Positions 7,482 to 16,168 of a DNA stretch of 64,000 bases are shown piece by piece. A model generated the notes under the pieces. It did no database searches. It was not told the origin of the DNA and saw only the letters and a program-made list of their open reading frames with translations. Position 1 is the stretch's first letter; every line of letters begins with the position of its first letter. The position numbers and the translations under genes were made by a program. Source of the stretch: JBDRCC01 sp043822065 [NCBI: archaeon] (GTDB lineage Archaea; Undinarchaeota; CAZHTU01); contig JBDRCC010000020.1 in assembly GCA_043822065.1 (NCBI GenBank), forward strand, positions 80,598 to 144,597. Direction: 5' to 3'.

Positions 7482-8355
7482 GCTCGCAGGCGTCGAATTA
7501 AGGAACCCGCTTATACTTGCCTCAGGCATACTTGGGGACACAGGGCCCTCCCTCAAGCGGGCTTATGAGGCTGGCGCAGGCGCGGTCACGACAAAGTCGA
7601 TAAACGCAACAGAGCGCGAAGGCCACCCCAACCCGATAATAGTCGAGTACGAGCACGGCCTCCTGAATGCGGTGGGGCTTTCCTCCCAGCCGGCCGAGAA
7701 GTTCCTAAATGAGATAGACGCGTACTCCTTCCCGATCATAGTCAGCGTCCAGGGGCGCAAGCCGGAGGACTACGTGTCCGTCATCAAGCGGCTTGAGCAG
7801 AAGGCTGCAATTTTTGAGCTTAACCTTTCCTGCCCCAACATAGAGGGCATCATGCCGGCCGGCGACCCTGGCGAGGTGAAAAAAATAGTCTCCCTGGCAT
7901 CAGCCTCAACCCAAAAGCCGGTTTTCGTCAAGCTAAGCCCTAACGTCCCTGACATTGCATCAATCGCAATGGCTGCCGAGCGCGCAGGTGCGGACGGAAT
8001 AACCGCGATAAATACAGTCGGCCCTGGGATGGTTATCGACATAGAGACAAAACAGCCAATACTCTCCTTCAAGAAGGGCGGCGTCTCCGGGCCCGCCATA
8101 CGCCCGGTCGCGGTAAGGTGTATCTACGATATCTACGAAGCAGTGGAAATACCAATCATCGGCGTCGGCGGGGTTTTAACATGGGCGGATGCAGTCGAAT
8201 TTGTCCTTGCGGGCGCAGTAGGCATCGGCGTCGGCACTGCGATAATGTACAGCGGCCTCCCAATCTTCAAGGAAATAGAGCAGGGGCTTTCTGCCTACCT
8301 CAAAAAGAACAAATTCAGCTCGCTTGATGAGCTCAGGGGGCTTGCCCATGAATAG
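7468..8355 (+). CDS. pyrD: Dihydroorotate dehydrogenase, class 1B catalytic subunit
   Basis: It oxidises dihydroorotate to orotate, with FMN bound in a TIM barrel. I chose ATG 7468, which gives MLRTKLAGVELRNP, the usual N-terminus of this class (295 residues); the longer frame adds 12 residues that only re-read pyrE. The active-site loop NLSCPN has Cys122, the catalytic base of class 1 enzymes. FMN/phosphate-binding strands IIGVGGV and VGIGVGTA lie near the C-terminus. Class 1B enzymes work with an FAD/iron-sulphur partner, and pyrK follows directly, overlapping by 8 bases. The electron acceptor is therefore probably NAD. Confidence 0.94.
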   Translation: MLRTKLAGVELRNPLILASGILGDTGPSLKRAYEAGAGAVTTKSINATEREGHPNPIIVEYEHGLLNAVGLSSQPAEKFLNEIDAYSFPIIVSVQGRKPEDYVSVIKRLEQKAAIFELNLSCPNIEGIMPAGDPGEVKKIVSLASASTQKPVFVKLSPNVPDIASIAMAAERAGADGITAINTVGPGMVIDIETKQPILSFKKGGVSGPAIRPVAVRCIYDIYEAVEIPIIGVGGVLTWADAVEFVLAGAVGIGVGTAIMYSGLPIFKEIEQGLSAYLKKNKFSSLDELRGLAHE

Positions 8356-9097
8356 GCCGGAGGTAGTCTCAATAACAAAGGTCGTCCAGCACGCCCCTGA
8401 CATACGGACGTTCATCCTCTCAAAAAGCTTCTCCCCGCGCGCCGGGCAGTTCTGCATGGTTTGGGTGCCTGGCACGGGCGAGATACCAATGTCCTTCTCA
8501 CATGAGAACGGATTCACCGTCAGGAAGGTCGGCAAGGTCAGCTCTGCCCTTTTCAAAATGAAGCCGGGCGACAAGCTTGGAATCCGCGGCCCGTACGGGA
8601 ACGGGTTCAAGCTCAAGGGGAAGAGCGCGCTCATCGTCGCGGGCGGCTGCGGCGTTGCTCCGCTCCTTTTGCTTAACAAGCAGCTAAAGGCGAAAAAGGC
8701 AGTCATACAGGGCGGCTCAACCAAGCGCGACCTCGTCTTCAAGGGGGAGCTCGGCAGCATAAAATGCACCGACGACGGCTCGGAAGGCTACAAGGGGTTC
8801 CCTACATCCAAGGTCGAGGAGCTCCTGAATAAAACGAAGTTCGACCAGATTTACACCTGCGGCCCGGAAGCCATGATGGCAAAGGTAGTTGAAATCGGGG
8901 CGCGGCACAGGATTCCTGTCCAAGCCAGCCTTGAGCGGTACATGAAGTGCGCGTGCGGCATCTGCGGCTCGTGCGTCCTTGACCCGAGCGGCCTTCTGGT
9001 CTGCAAGGACGGCCCAGTATTTACCGGGCGGCAGCTGCGCGGGACAAGCTTTGGAAAGACAAGGAGGTCGAAATCAGGTAAAAAATGCACGATTTAG
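8348..9097 (+). CDS. pyrK: Dihydroorotate dehydrogenase electron transfer subunit (PyrK-like)
   Basis: The start at 8348 gives MNRPEVVSITKVV; the frame is longer, but the extra residues re-read pyrD. The protein has 249 residues: an N-terminal FAD-binding barrel (with PMSFS where many relatives have an Arg-containing version), a nucleotide-binding domain with AGGCGVAPLL and YTCGPEAMMA, and a C-terminal [2Fe-2S] loop. Ligand candidates are Cys201, Cys206, Cys209 and Cys219, followed by KDGPVF as in PyrK. It passes electrons from PyrD to NAD. Coupling to pyrD (8-base overlap) and pyrC (13-base overlap) supports this over other ferredoxin-reductase relatives. Confidence 0.9.
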   Translation: MNRPEVVSITKVVQHAPDIRTFILSKSFSPRAGQFCMVWVPGTGEIPMSFSHENGFTVRKVGKVSSALFKMKPGDKLGIRGPYGNGFKLKGKSALIVAGGCGVAPLLLLNKQLKAKKAVIQGGSTKRDLVFKGELGSIKCTDDGSEGYKGFPTSKVEELLNKTKFDQIYTCGPEAMMAKVVEIGARHRIPVQASLERYMKCACGICGSCVLDPSGLLVCKDGPVFTGRQLRGTSFGKTRRSKSGKKCTI

Positions 9098-10362
9098 TCA
9101 TCCTCAACGCAAAGGTCATGCGCCCAAAGGGGCTGGACGGGGTAAACATTGGAATCGACGGCGGCAAGATAACTGCCTTTGCAAAAAGCAAAATCCGCGC
9201 CGAGCGCACAATAGATGCGACCAGCTTCATAGTGCTTCCTGGGCTGATAGACATCCACGCCCATTTCCGCGACCCAGGCGAGACAAAAAAGGAGGACTTC
9301 TTCACAGGCACCTGTGCGGCGGCGCACTCCGGCGTGACTACTGTCTTTGACATGCCGAATAATGACCCTCCAATCAAGAGCATGTCCGACCTGAGGCGGA
9401 AGGACAAGATAGTCTCAGGCAAGGCGGTTATTGACTATGCGCTCTACCTTGGGGCAAAAAACCCCTACGAGGTTAAGGAGTCCCCGCTCACCAAATTCTA
9501 CACCGGCGGCTCCCAGCAGCTCTCAGTCTCCGAAAGGGAGTTTGAATCGTGCTATGCCGAAGCCAAGCACGCAGTCGTCCACGCAGAGGACTCGCAGGTC
9601 GTCGAGGCGAACCGGGCCAAAATAAAGAACCCGACAATCAAGGACCAATGCAGGATACAGGACGCCGAGTCTGCAGTCAAGGGGATAGAATTTGTCGGCA
9701 GGATGTACCGGACCCACCAGCGCCAGACGCACGTAACCCACATTTCGACTCCAGCAGAAATATCCGCGCTCCTTCCGGGGATAAGCTGCGACATGACGCC
9801 GCACCACCTCCTCCTCAGCAGGGACGATGCGGTCAACAACTTCTACAAGGTCGACCCGCCCCTCAGGCCGAAGGAGGACCAGAAAAAGCTCTGGCAGGAG
9901 CTCGAGGCAAGGGTCACAATGCTCTCCACCGACCACGCGCCGCACCTTAAGTCTGAAAAGGAGAAGGACTTTGAGGAAGCGCCGTCCGGCCTGCCAGAAC
10001 TGGACACTTACCTCCCCCTAATGCTAACAAAGGTAAACCAGGGCCTTCTCTCGCTGACTACATTTGTCAAGATGGCGTCTTCAAATCCCGCAGCGATATT
10101 CGGCTTAGAGTCAAAGGGCGCGATAGACATCGGCAAGGACGCCGACTTTGCGATAATAAACCTAAAAGAGGAAGGAGCTATACGGTCTGACAGCCTTTTC
10201 ACCAAATGCGGCTGGACGCCGTACGAGGGCTGGAAAACTATAGGAAGCCTGAAAACGACGATAGTCCGCGGAGAAATTGTTTTTGATAACGGCGAGGTGA
10301 CAAAGAAAAAATGGGGCAAGAATCTCCTATTGTCCTCGCGCTCGACACAACAGACAGAGTAA
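9085..10362 (+). CDS. pyrC: Dihydroorotase
   Basis: It closes carbamoyl aspartate to dihydroorotate. The protein has 425 residues, as expected for the long class I type of the amidohydrolase superfamily. The metal site GLIDIHAHFRDPGET at residues 53-67 supplies His58 and His60. DMTPHHLLL near 233 and LSTDHAPH near 280 supply further metal and catalytic residues. The start at 9085 is preceded by AGGT 7 bases upstream and overlaps the end of pyrK by 13 bases. Its C-terminal 17 codons overlap pyrF in another frame. Confidence 0.94.
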   Translation: MHDLVILNAKVMRPKGLDGVNIGIDGGKITAFAKSKIRAERTIDATSFIVLPGLIDIHAHFRDPGETKKEDFFTGTCAAAHSGVTTVFDMPNNDPPIKSMSDLRRKDKIVSGKAVIDYALYLGAKNPYEVKESPLTKFYTGGSQQLSVSEREFESCYAEAKHAVVHAEDSQVVEANRAKIKNPTIKDQCRIQDAESAVKGIEFVGRMYRTHQRQTHVTHISTPAEISALLPGISCDMTPHHLLLSRDDAVNNFYKVDPPLRPKEDQKKLWQELEARVTMLSTDHAPHLKSEKEKDFEEAPSGLPELDTYLPLMLTKVNQGLLSLTTFVKMASSNPAAIFGLESKGAIDIGKDADFAIINLKEEGAIRSDSLFTKCGWTPYEGWKTIGSLKTTIVRGEIVFDNGEVTKKKWGKNLLLSSRSTQQTE

Positions 10363-10940
10363 GGGCGCTCGAGGTTGTTGAGAAGACAAGGGACCATTTG
10401 GCTGCGGTTAAGATAGGGTGGCCTGCACTTCTCAGCCTTGGCAAGGGCTTCATAACGGAAATCCGCAGAATGGGCATTCCTGTAATCGCAGACCTCAAGC
10501 TGGCTGACATTGACAACACAATAAAGCTCATAGTGGACCAGGTGCTCGCCGCCGGTGCGGAATACGTCATCGGCCAGCCGTTTGTCGGGAAGCAGTCCTA
10601 CGGGCTTGTAAACCCGAAGAAGCTGATTCTCGTCGTTGAGATGAGCCACCCAGGCGCGCTTGAGTACATCCAGGGGCACACGGAGGCGTTCTGCAAAATG
10701 GCAAAGGAGCTTGGTGTGCATGGGATAGTCGCCCCCGCGACCAGGCCTGAGCGGGTCAGGCAGATACGCGAGTGGGTCGGCCCTGACATAAAGATATACT
10801 CCCCTGGGGTCGGAGCCCAGGGCGGAAGTGGAAAAGACGTGCTTGCCGCAGGCGCGAACTACATCATCGTCGGAAGGACGATATACGGCGACAAGGAGCC
10901 GGGAAAGGCAGTAAAAAAAGTTTTAGATTCCCTGAAGTAA
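10311..10940 (+). CDS. pyrF: Orotidine 5'-phosphate decarboxylase
   Basis: It converts OMP to UMP, the last step of the pathway. The protein has 209 residues. The catalytic tetrad region DLKLADIDNT is at 61-70, the substrate-binding start LALDTTD at 9-15, and the phosphate-binding VGRTIYGDKEPG near the C-terminus. The start must be near 10311 because the LALD strand begins only 8 residues later, so the gene truly overlaps the last 52 bases of pyrC in another frame. Its stop is adjacent to the end of the convergent aRF1 gene. Confidence 0.95.
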   Translation: MGQESPIVLALDTTDRVRALEVVEKTRDHLAAVKIGWPALLSLGKGFITEIRRMGIPVIADLKLADIDNTIKLIVDQVLAAGAEYVIGQPFVGKQSYGLVNPKKLILVVEMSHPGALEYIQGHTEAFCKMAKELGVHGIVAPATRPERVRQIREWVGPDIKIYSPGVGAQGGSGKDVLAAGANYIIVGRTIYGDKEPGKAVKKVLDSLK

Positions 10941-12020
10941 CTAATCCATCTTGTATCTCAGGAAGGCGGCAAACCCGCCAATCCTGAAAAGCTGTTCGCC
11001 CTCAGGCGTCTCACGCGATATAAGCATGACCTTCGTCCCGAACTCCTGGGACCTCTTGACTATGCCATCGGCAACCGCCTTGTCCGCGCCCTCTGATACC
11101 AGTATGGTGTCCGCAGCCCCCTGCTCAAGCGCCTTTAAGACATAGTCCTTGCCGTACGTCACAGCGCCGTCTTTTGCAATCTCGTCCAGAAGCCTCCGTA
11201 TCACCTGCTTCTCTTTCGTTATCTCCGCATCCTTGAGGAGGTCCTCTGACCTCTGGACAAGCTCCTCCAGCCCGTAGGATCCTGTATACCCGATGTCGAC
11301 GACGCCAAGTATCTTGCTGGTGAGGCTCGGCGGTATATTGTCTAAAAATTCGTTCTTGCTATGGCCAGGTCCGCCGACTATTATCCCCTTAACTTCAGCA
11401 TCCTTGAGTATCTCTATCGAGGACTCTACAATCTGCTTGTACCAGTCCTTTGCGAGGTTCTCTATGACGCGCTCGAACCTTGCCGCGGACTGCCCCCCTG
11501 CCCTGAATTTTCCGGGAACCATGCTTGACATGTGCTTTACCGGGACAATCCTCTTGCCCTTCAGGAATGCGATGTCAGCCTCCCGCCTGTCGACTACTAT
11601 CAGCGCATAAACGTCCTTTTCCTTGACCATCTCGAGCAGCGGGTCGAGGACGAACTCCTGCGAGCACCGGTAAAGCGCAATCTTCAGCGGGTCCGGCGGG
11701 ATTAGGGAATGCAGCTGGATGTCCTCCCTGCCCTCCGTCTGCGAGACGTTCCCGCAGAAAACGGCCAGCCCGTTTTTCGGCGTCTGCTTGAAGAGCTTGA
11801 GGTGCTGGATTATCCGCTCAAGGGCGGCTGTGACGTTTTTCCTTGTCGTCTTGGACTTGATGTTCTGGCTCGTCCCCTGCTCGTCGTAAAGCTTGCCTAT
11901 GACCTTGTTGATGTCGTAGCCGTCAGGTATGTAGACCGTAATCAGTTCGGTGTGCCTCCCGCGCTGGTTGGTGAGCTCTTCAATCTCCCGCTTAAACCTG
12001 TATGCTTCAATATCCGTCAT
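10941..12020 (-). CDS. prf1: Peptide chain release factor aRF1, lacking the minidomain
   Basis: It terminates translation at all three stop codons in archaea. Stop-codon recognition motifs NIKS at 53-56 and YRCSQEF (the Y-x-C-x-x-x-F motif) at 117-123 are intact. The hydrolysis motif GGQ is at 175-177 within KFRAGGQSAARFERV. At 359 residues it is about 50 shorter than typical archaeal aRF1. The shortfall lies in the C-terminal domain: from VLKALEQGAADTILVSEG it runs almost directly to TKVMLISRETPEGEQL, without the Cys-containing minidomain usually found between them. It should still be functional. It is convergent with pyrF, with no intergenic DNA. Confidence 0.95.
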   Translation of the reverse strand: MTDIEAYRFKREIEELTNQRGRHTELITVYIPDGYDINKVIGKLYDEQGTSQNIKSKTTRKNVTAALERIIQHLKLFKQTPKNGLAVFCGNVSQTEGREDIQLHSLIPPDPLKIALYRCSQEFVLDPLLEMVKEKDVYALIVVDRREADIAFLKGKRIVPVKHMSSMVPGKFRAGGQSAARFERVIENLAKDWYKQIVESSIEILKDAEVKGIIVGGPGHSKNEFLDNIPPSLTSKILGVVDIGYTGSYGLEELVQRSEDLLKDAEITKEKQVIRRLLDEIAKDGAVTYGKDYVLKALEQGAADTILVSEGADKAVADGIVKRSQEFGTKVMLISRETPEGEQLFRIGGFAAFLRYKMD

Positions 12021-12030
12021 ATAAAGAGGA

Positions 12031-14439
12031 CTAATCTTCTACTTTTATAAATATTCTCTCAGAAACCTTGTCGCCGCCTTTTTTGTCAGAATACTCGATT
12101 TCGCCTATTTTCATGGTCGCCTTAATCGTGGATTCCATCCCCCTCAAGTCTTCCTCCGAGCTGATGACCACCTTGCCGAGCGCGGCATTCATTGACATGT
12201 TCCGCTCCGTCTTGTACTTCCTTAGGTAGGCGATTGCCTCTATCGCCTGCGAGACAAGCCCTTCCGCTCCCTTGTCGGCTTCTTCAGCCTCAGGCCATTT
12301 CGCGAATGAGATGCTGGTCTCCTTTTTCCCTGGAAGGCATGAGTATATTTCCTCGCAGAAGAACGGGGCTACTGGCGAGAGCAGGGTGGCAGTTGTCTTC
12401 AGGACGGTGTACAGCGTGTACTGCGCAGCTTCCCTGGTCGCCTTCCCGTACTTCTCCGGCTCGTACAGCCTGTGCTTTACCATCTCAAGGTAGTTGTCGC
12501 AGAAGTCCTTCCAGATGAACTGCTGGACCGGCTGGACCGCATTTATGAACTCAAACTTCTCGAACGCATCCGTGACCGAGGCGGCAAGCGCTGACAGCTT
12601 TGAGAGTATCCACCTGTCTTCGGCTTCAAGCTTTGGCGCATTCCCTCCCTTGTAGTCCTCAAGGTGCATCATGGCGAACCTAGCGGCGTTCCAGAACTTC
12701 GTAAGGAACTTGTGGGAGTACTCGACGTCCTTCCAGGAGAATGGCAGGTCTGAGCCCGGAACGGAGTATGACGCCCACATCCTAAGCGAGTCTGCGCCGT
12801 ACTTCCTTATCGCCTCGTCCGGCGCGACGTAGTTGTTGAAGCTCTTGCTCATCTTCCTCCCGTCCTCGCCGTGGACCATACCGTTTACCATTACCTCCTT
12901 GAACGGGACCTTCCCTGTCAGCTCAAGGCACCTGAAAGTCGTATAGAACAGCCAGGTCCGTATTATCTCGTAGCCCTGCGGCCTGTTGCTCACGGGGTAT
13001 GCCATCTTGAAGACGTCGTCTTTCTTTTTCCATCCGCTCGCGACAAGCGGGCTTATTGACGAGTCAACCCAGCAGTCGCACACTTCGGGCGGCGCGTCCA
13101 TTTTATCAGAGCCGCACTTGGGGCACTTCTTAATCGGCGGCTTCTGCGTCGTCGGGTCTACGGGCAGGTCATCCTCCCTGGCAGGTATTATCTCCCCGCA
13201 CTGGCAGTACCAGAAGGGTATCGGCGTGCCGAAGACCCTCTGCCGGGATATTACCCAGTCCCAGTCAAGGCCGTACGCCCAGTCCGTAAGCCTCCTAAGC
13301 ATGTACTCCGGGAACCACTTCATCTGCTTCCCGCCCTCTGCAATCATCTCGCTCTTATCCCTGAGCTTTATGAACCACTGGAAGGTCGGTATCATCTCGA
13401 CCGGCTGCCTGCAAGCGCCCCTCTCTGCGTGGACGAGGACGTTGTGCCTGAACTTTTCGGTCTTCTTCAGCGCACCCTCCTTCTCAAGGTCCTTGAGGAA
13501 CTGCTCTCTCGCCCCCTTCGCAGTCAGGCCGGCATACTTGCCTGCCGCCTCAGTCATCTTTCCGTCCCTTCCTATGGCGCTTATGACCGGCAATTTGTAT
13601 TTCGCCTGCCACTTGAAGTCCATCTCGTCGCCGTAGGTGCAGACGTACACTGCGCCTGTCCCGAACTCCCGGTCAACGTCAGAGTCTGCAAGTATCGGCA
13701 CCTGCCTGTTGAAGACCGGCAGGGTCGCCTTCTTGTTGTGAAACGCCTTGTACCTCTCGTCGTCCGGGTGGACGAGAACGGCAACGCACGCCGGGCTTAG
13801 CTCCGGCCGCGTGGTCGCAATCTGTATCGGCTTTCCTGCGTCAGTCTTGAACTCGATGTAATGGAGCGTGCCGTCCATCTCGGAATATCCGAGCTCGGCG
13901 TTCGCTATCGCAGTGCCGCACTTCGTGCACCAGTGGGTCGGGTGCTCCTTGCGGTATATCATTCCTTTCCTGAAAAATTCAAGAAGCGACGACTGGACCC
14001 GCGCCTTGTAGTCCGCATCCATCGTCCTGTACTCATAATCCCAGTCCGCAGAGTAGCCCATCTCGTCAAACTGCCGCTTCATACCGGTTATGCACTTCTC
14101 TGTCCACTCTATGCACTTCTTCCTGAACTCATCCCGGTTCTCCTTTGGTATCTTGTACTCAGTCTCGACCCTGAGCTCTGTAGGCAGGCCGTGGCAGTCG
14201 AACCCCTGCGGGAGGAGGACGTTGTGCCCGGTGAGCCTCTTGTACCTGGCAACAAAGTCTATCCATGAGTGGTTGAGCGAATGCCCCATGTGGAGGGTGC
14301 CGGAGGTGAACGGCGGCGGCGTGTCAAAGGAGTAGACCGGCTTCTTTGACTTCCTGTCAAAGGCGAAAATCTTCTCCTTCTTCCAGAGGTCAGTCCACTT
14401 CTTCTGGAGCTCAAGATGGTCATACCTCTTGCCTAGCAT
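12031..14439 (-). CDS. valS: Valyl-tRNA synthetase
   Basis: It charges tRNA-Val. The protein has 802 residues, a compact archaeal size. The class I signature is HMGH at 50-53 within SGTLHMGH, and the second is GRKMSKSFNNYV near residue 525. Zinc-type Cys pairs CTKCG near 169 and CQCG/CPKCG near 410-440 are present. The C-terminal anticodon-binding helices are followed by a short tail. A TATA box sits at -29 to -22 of the ATG, so it is probably leaderless. A tRNA-Val(CAC) is encoded at 62126-62198. Confidence 0.95.
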   Translation of the reverse strand: MLGKRYDHLELQKKWTDLWKKEKIFAFDRKSKKPVYSFDTPPPFTSGTLHMGHSLNHSWIDFVARYKRLTGHNVLLPQGFDCHGLPTELRVETEYKIPKENRDEFRKKCIEWTEKCITGMKRQFDEMGYSADWDYEYRTMDADYKARVQSSLLEFFRKGMIYRKEHPTHWCTKCGTAIANAELGYSEMDGTLHYIEFKTDAGKPIQIATTRPELSPACVAVLVHPDDERYKAFHNKKATLPVFNRQVPILADSDVDREFGTGAVYVCTYGDEMDFKWQAKYKLPVISAIGRDGKMTEAAGKYAGLTAKGAREQFLKDLEKEGALKKTEKFRHNVLVHAERGACRQPVEMIPTFQWFIKLRDKSEMIAEGGKQMKWFPEYMLRRLTDWAYGLDWDWVISRQRVFGTPIPFWYCQCGEIIPAREDDLPVDPTTQKPPIKKCPKCGSDKMDAPPEVCDCWVDSSISPLVASGWKKKDDVFKMAYPVSNRPQGYEIIRTWLFYTTFRCLELTGKVPFKEVMVNGMVHGEDGRKMSKSFNNYVAPDEAIRKYGADSLRMWASYSVPGSDLPFSWKDVEYSHKFLTKFWNAARFAMMHLEDYKGGNAPKLEAEDRWILSKLSALAASVTDAFEKFEFINAVQPVQQFIWKDFCDNYLEMVKHRLYEPEKYGKATREAAQYTLYTVLKTTATLLSPVAPFFCEEIYSCLPGKKETSISFAKWPEAEEADKGAEGLVSQAIEAIAYLRKYKTERNMSMNAALGKVVISSEEDLRGMESTIKATMKIGEIEYSDKKGGDKVSERIFIKVED

Positions 14440-14460
14440 AGCAACAAAATAGGGGGAGTA

Positions 14461-14468
14461 TATTATAA
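14461..14468 (-). promoter_or_regulatory. TATA box of valS
   Basis: On the minus strand this reads TTATAATA at -29 to -22 of the valS ATG (14439). It lies in a short gap before the membrane protein gene that ends at 14476. Confidence 0.55.
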
Positions 14469-14475
14469 GCGTTAC

Positions 14476-15081
14476 CTAAACTGCTATCATCCCGACCAGC
14501 TGCGCCCCGAAAATCCAGAAGAACCACATGTGCCAGATGGTGTTGAAGAGGGCGTACTGCAGCTGGAAGAACGGCGGCCTTTCCCCCAGGACAATCCTGA
14601 GCGGCGTCGTGACGATGTACTGCGGTATTATGAACTGGAGGATGTACAGCACCATGCTGCCGCCTGCGTACGGGTACATGCTCGGCAGAACCACGCAGAA
14701 GACAATCCTCGTAAGGAACGTCACAGGCGTCTGCTGTGGGAACTCAAAGCACGCCAGCGCCTCTATTATCACTGTGACTATCGAAAATATCAGCCCGTAA
14801 AATACCCCGCCATAAATCGTCACTAGTATAGTCAGCCCCATCCCGACCTTGAACGACAGCGCCGGCCTGAACCTGTCCGGGAACCTCGTGAAGACGCTTA
14901 TCGCCATGAATGTAATCAGCGCAAAATAGAACCCGCCTGGCTTCTCAAGCCCGTACTTAAGGGCGAGGAAGTAAAAGGCAAAAAGGAATGCCGAGCCAAG
15001 GGCGAGTATGCTGGCTATGCCTGAGCTAGTTGGGACCATGTCTATAACTACATCCGTGATACCGCGCTTTCCCCCGTACAT
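14476..15081 (-). CDS. Polytopic membrane protein of unknown function
   Basis: The protein has 201 residues, almost all hydrophobic, with about five or six membrane segments (near residues 18-40, 45-62, 76-105, 120-150 and 175-200). A short cytoplasmic-looking N-terminus starts MYGGKRGITDVV. The C-terminal half is rich in Trp, Phe and Pro. I do not recognise the family. A minus-strand TTTATATT about 30-37 bases upstream of the ATG suggests its own promoter. It lies between valS and a histone-fold protein, which gives no functional clue. Confidence 0.6.
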   Translation of the reverse strand: MYGGKRGITDVVIDMVPTSSGIASILALGSAFLFAFYFLALKYGLEKPGGFYFALITFMAISVFTRFPDRFRPALSFKVGMGLTILVTIYGGVFYGLIFSIVTVIIEALACFEFPQQTPVTFLTRIVFCVVLPSMYPYAGGSMVLYILQFIIPQYIVTTPLRIVLGERPPFFQLQYALFNTIWHMWFFWIFGAQLVGMIAV

Positions 15082-15154
15082 GCCTCTATATACTAGTGCT
15101 CTGCCTGCTTAATATAAACCTTTCGCTGATACCGTATATACTATCAGCTTATAA

Positions 15155-15541
15155 TCAGCCAGACGCAGGGGGCTGCTCTTCGCGCGTGAGTATCCGCCTC
15201 TCTATGTCCCGCTTAAGCGCGTCAATGTCAAGCTGAACCTTCTCAAGCCCCTTCAGCAGCCTTTCCTTCTCTGCGTCGAGCTCGTCAGCAATCTGGTACC
15301 TCTTTATCGCCTCGTTGAAGTCGTCCAGGTCAAGGGTAGAATAGCGTGATTTGCCCATTCTCTTAGCCACGTTTTTTGAAATCTCGCCAAGCCAGAAATT
15401 CATAGCATTTTTTACCCTCCAGGATATTATGTGGTCCGGGGCGTTAGCCCTGATTATCCTGACAATCTGCGCCCTAGGGAACGGGCCGTTCGGAACCTCT
15501 TTTGGCTTTAGTTTATCACTCTTCGTGGCTTTTTTGGACAT
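15155..15541 (-). CDS. Histone-fold protein with C-terminal coiled coil
   Basis: I placed the start at 15541 (MSKKATKSDK), giving 128 residues; a longer frame exists, but the lysine-rich start is more natural. Residues about 20-85 read as a histone fold. A short helix PFPRAQIVRIIRANAP with Arg and Pro placed as in archaeal histones is followed by a long amphipathic helix (WRVKNAMNFWLGEISKNVAK). Then comes the RYSTLDLDDFNEAIKRY strap and third helix. A charged coiled coil of about 35 residues follows (LDAEKERLLKGLEKVQLDID). The N-terminal tail has many Lys. It is likely a DNA-binding chromatin protein. The coiled coil could link dimers. The assignment rests on pattern similarity only. Confidence 0.65.
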   Translation of the reverse strand: MSKKATKSDKLKPKEVPNGPFPRAQIVRIIRANAPDHIISWRVKNAMNFWLGEISKNVAKRMGKSRYSTLDLDDFNEAIKRYQIADELDAEKERLLKGLEKVQLDIDALKRDIERRILTREEQPPASG

Positions 15542-15573
15542 AAAAATCACCGTATAAGCTAATGCACCAATAG

Positions 15574-15581
15574 TAAATAAA
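15574..15581 (-). promoter_or_regulatory. Probable TATA box of the histone-fold gene
   Basis: On the minus strand this reads TTTATTTA, 33-40 bases upstream of the ATG at 15541, leaving a short leader. The plus-strand gene at 15629 has its own CTATTTAA at 15597-15604 (-32 to -25). Confidence 0.4.
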
Positions 15582-15628
15582 CTTATCCTTGGCAACCTAT
15601 TTAAGCAATTTTGCCGATATAAATGGGC

Positions 15629-16168
15629 ATGGCAAAGGTTGAAAAAAAGGGCAAGGGGCGTGCCCCTCCGCAGCTTTACAAGCCAAAGAAAAGGCTGAGG
15701 GAGCGGTTTTCCCCGGTCTTAATCGTTTCGATAGTTGGGCTGATCATTATGATTGGCTCAGTCGTAGCCTCATCTTTCAGCAACTACTTCAGCGAGACGC
15801 AGACAGCATCCAACACAGAAAATGAAACGGAATCCCCCCAGTTCACGGAAAATCTCATCCGCGCCCAGATAATGTCTGACAGCGAAATCCAGCGGCTGAA
15901 CTCCGAGGGGAAAACAGTCCTGCGTGCTGTTGACTTTCCGACATCGCCTTCCTCAAAGGAGCTCTCAAACCTCAACGTCCAGAACCTGGTAATCGAGCGG
16001 ATAAACTACAACGACGAGTGCTTCGGAAAGGTGCGCGCCGAATTCACGAATATCTGCCCTCCGGATGCGACGAAGCTCCCAGTCTACATAATCCTCAGCC
16101 CAGACGGTAGCCAGTCCGTCGTCTACGGCTACAAGACAATACCCGAGCTTGTTGCGCTCCTAAGCTGA
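15629..16168 (+). CDS. Membrane-anchored protein of unknown function
   Basis: The ATG at 15629 is favoured over 15623 because a TATA-like CTATTTAA lies at -32 to -25. The protein has about 179 residues: a strongly basic cytoplasmic N-terminus (many Lys/Arg in the first 28 residues), one membrane helix at about 31-52, then an outside domain. That domain begins with a Ser/Thr/Asn/Glu linker and continues as a small alpha/beta domain (LNVQNLVIERINYNDEC, PVYIILSPDG, VVYGYKTIPELVALL). The last part is loosely thioredoxin-like in strand order, but the two Cys (residues about 133 and 144) do not form CxxC, so I do not call it. The end overlaps the convergent PIN-ATPase gene by 9 bases. Confidence 0.6.
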   Translation: MAKVEKKGKGRAPPQLYKPKKRLRERFSPVLIVSIVGLIIMIGSVVASSFSNYFSETQTASNTENETESPQFTENLIRAQIMSDSEIQRLNSEGKTVLRAVDFPTSPSSKELSNLNVQNLVIERINYNDECFGKVRAEFTNICPPDATKLPVYIILSPDGSQSVVYGYKTIPELVALLS

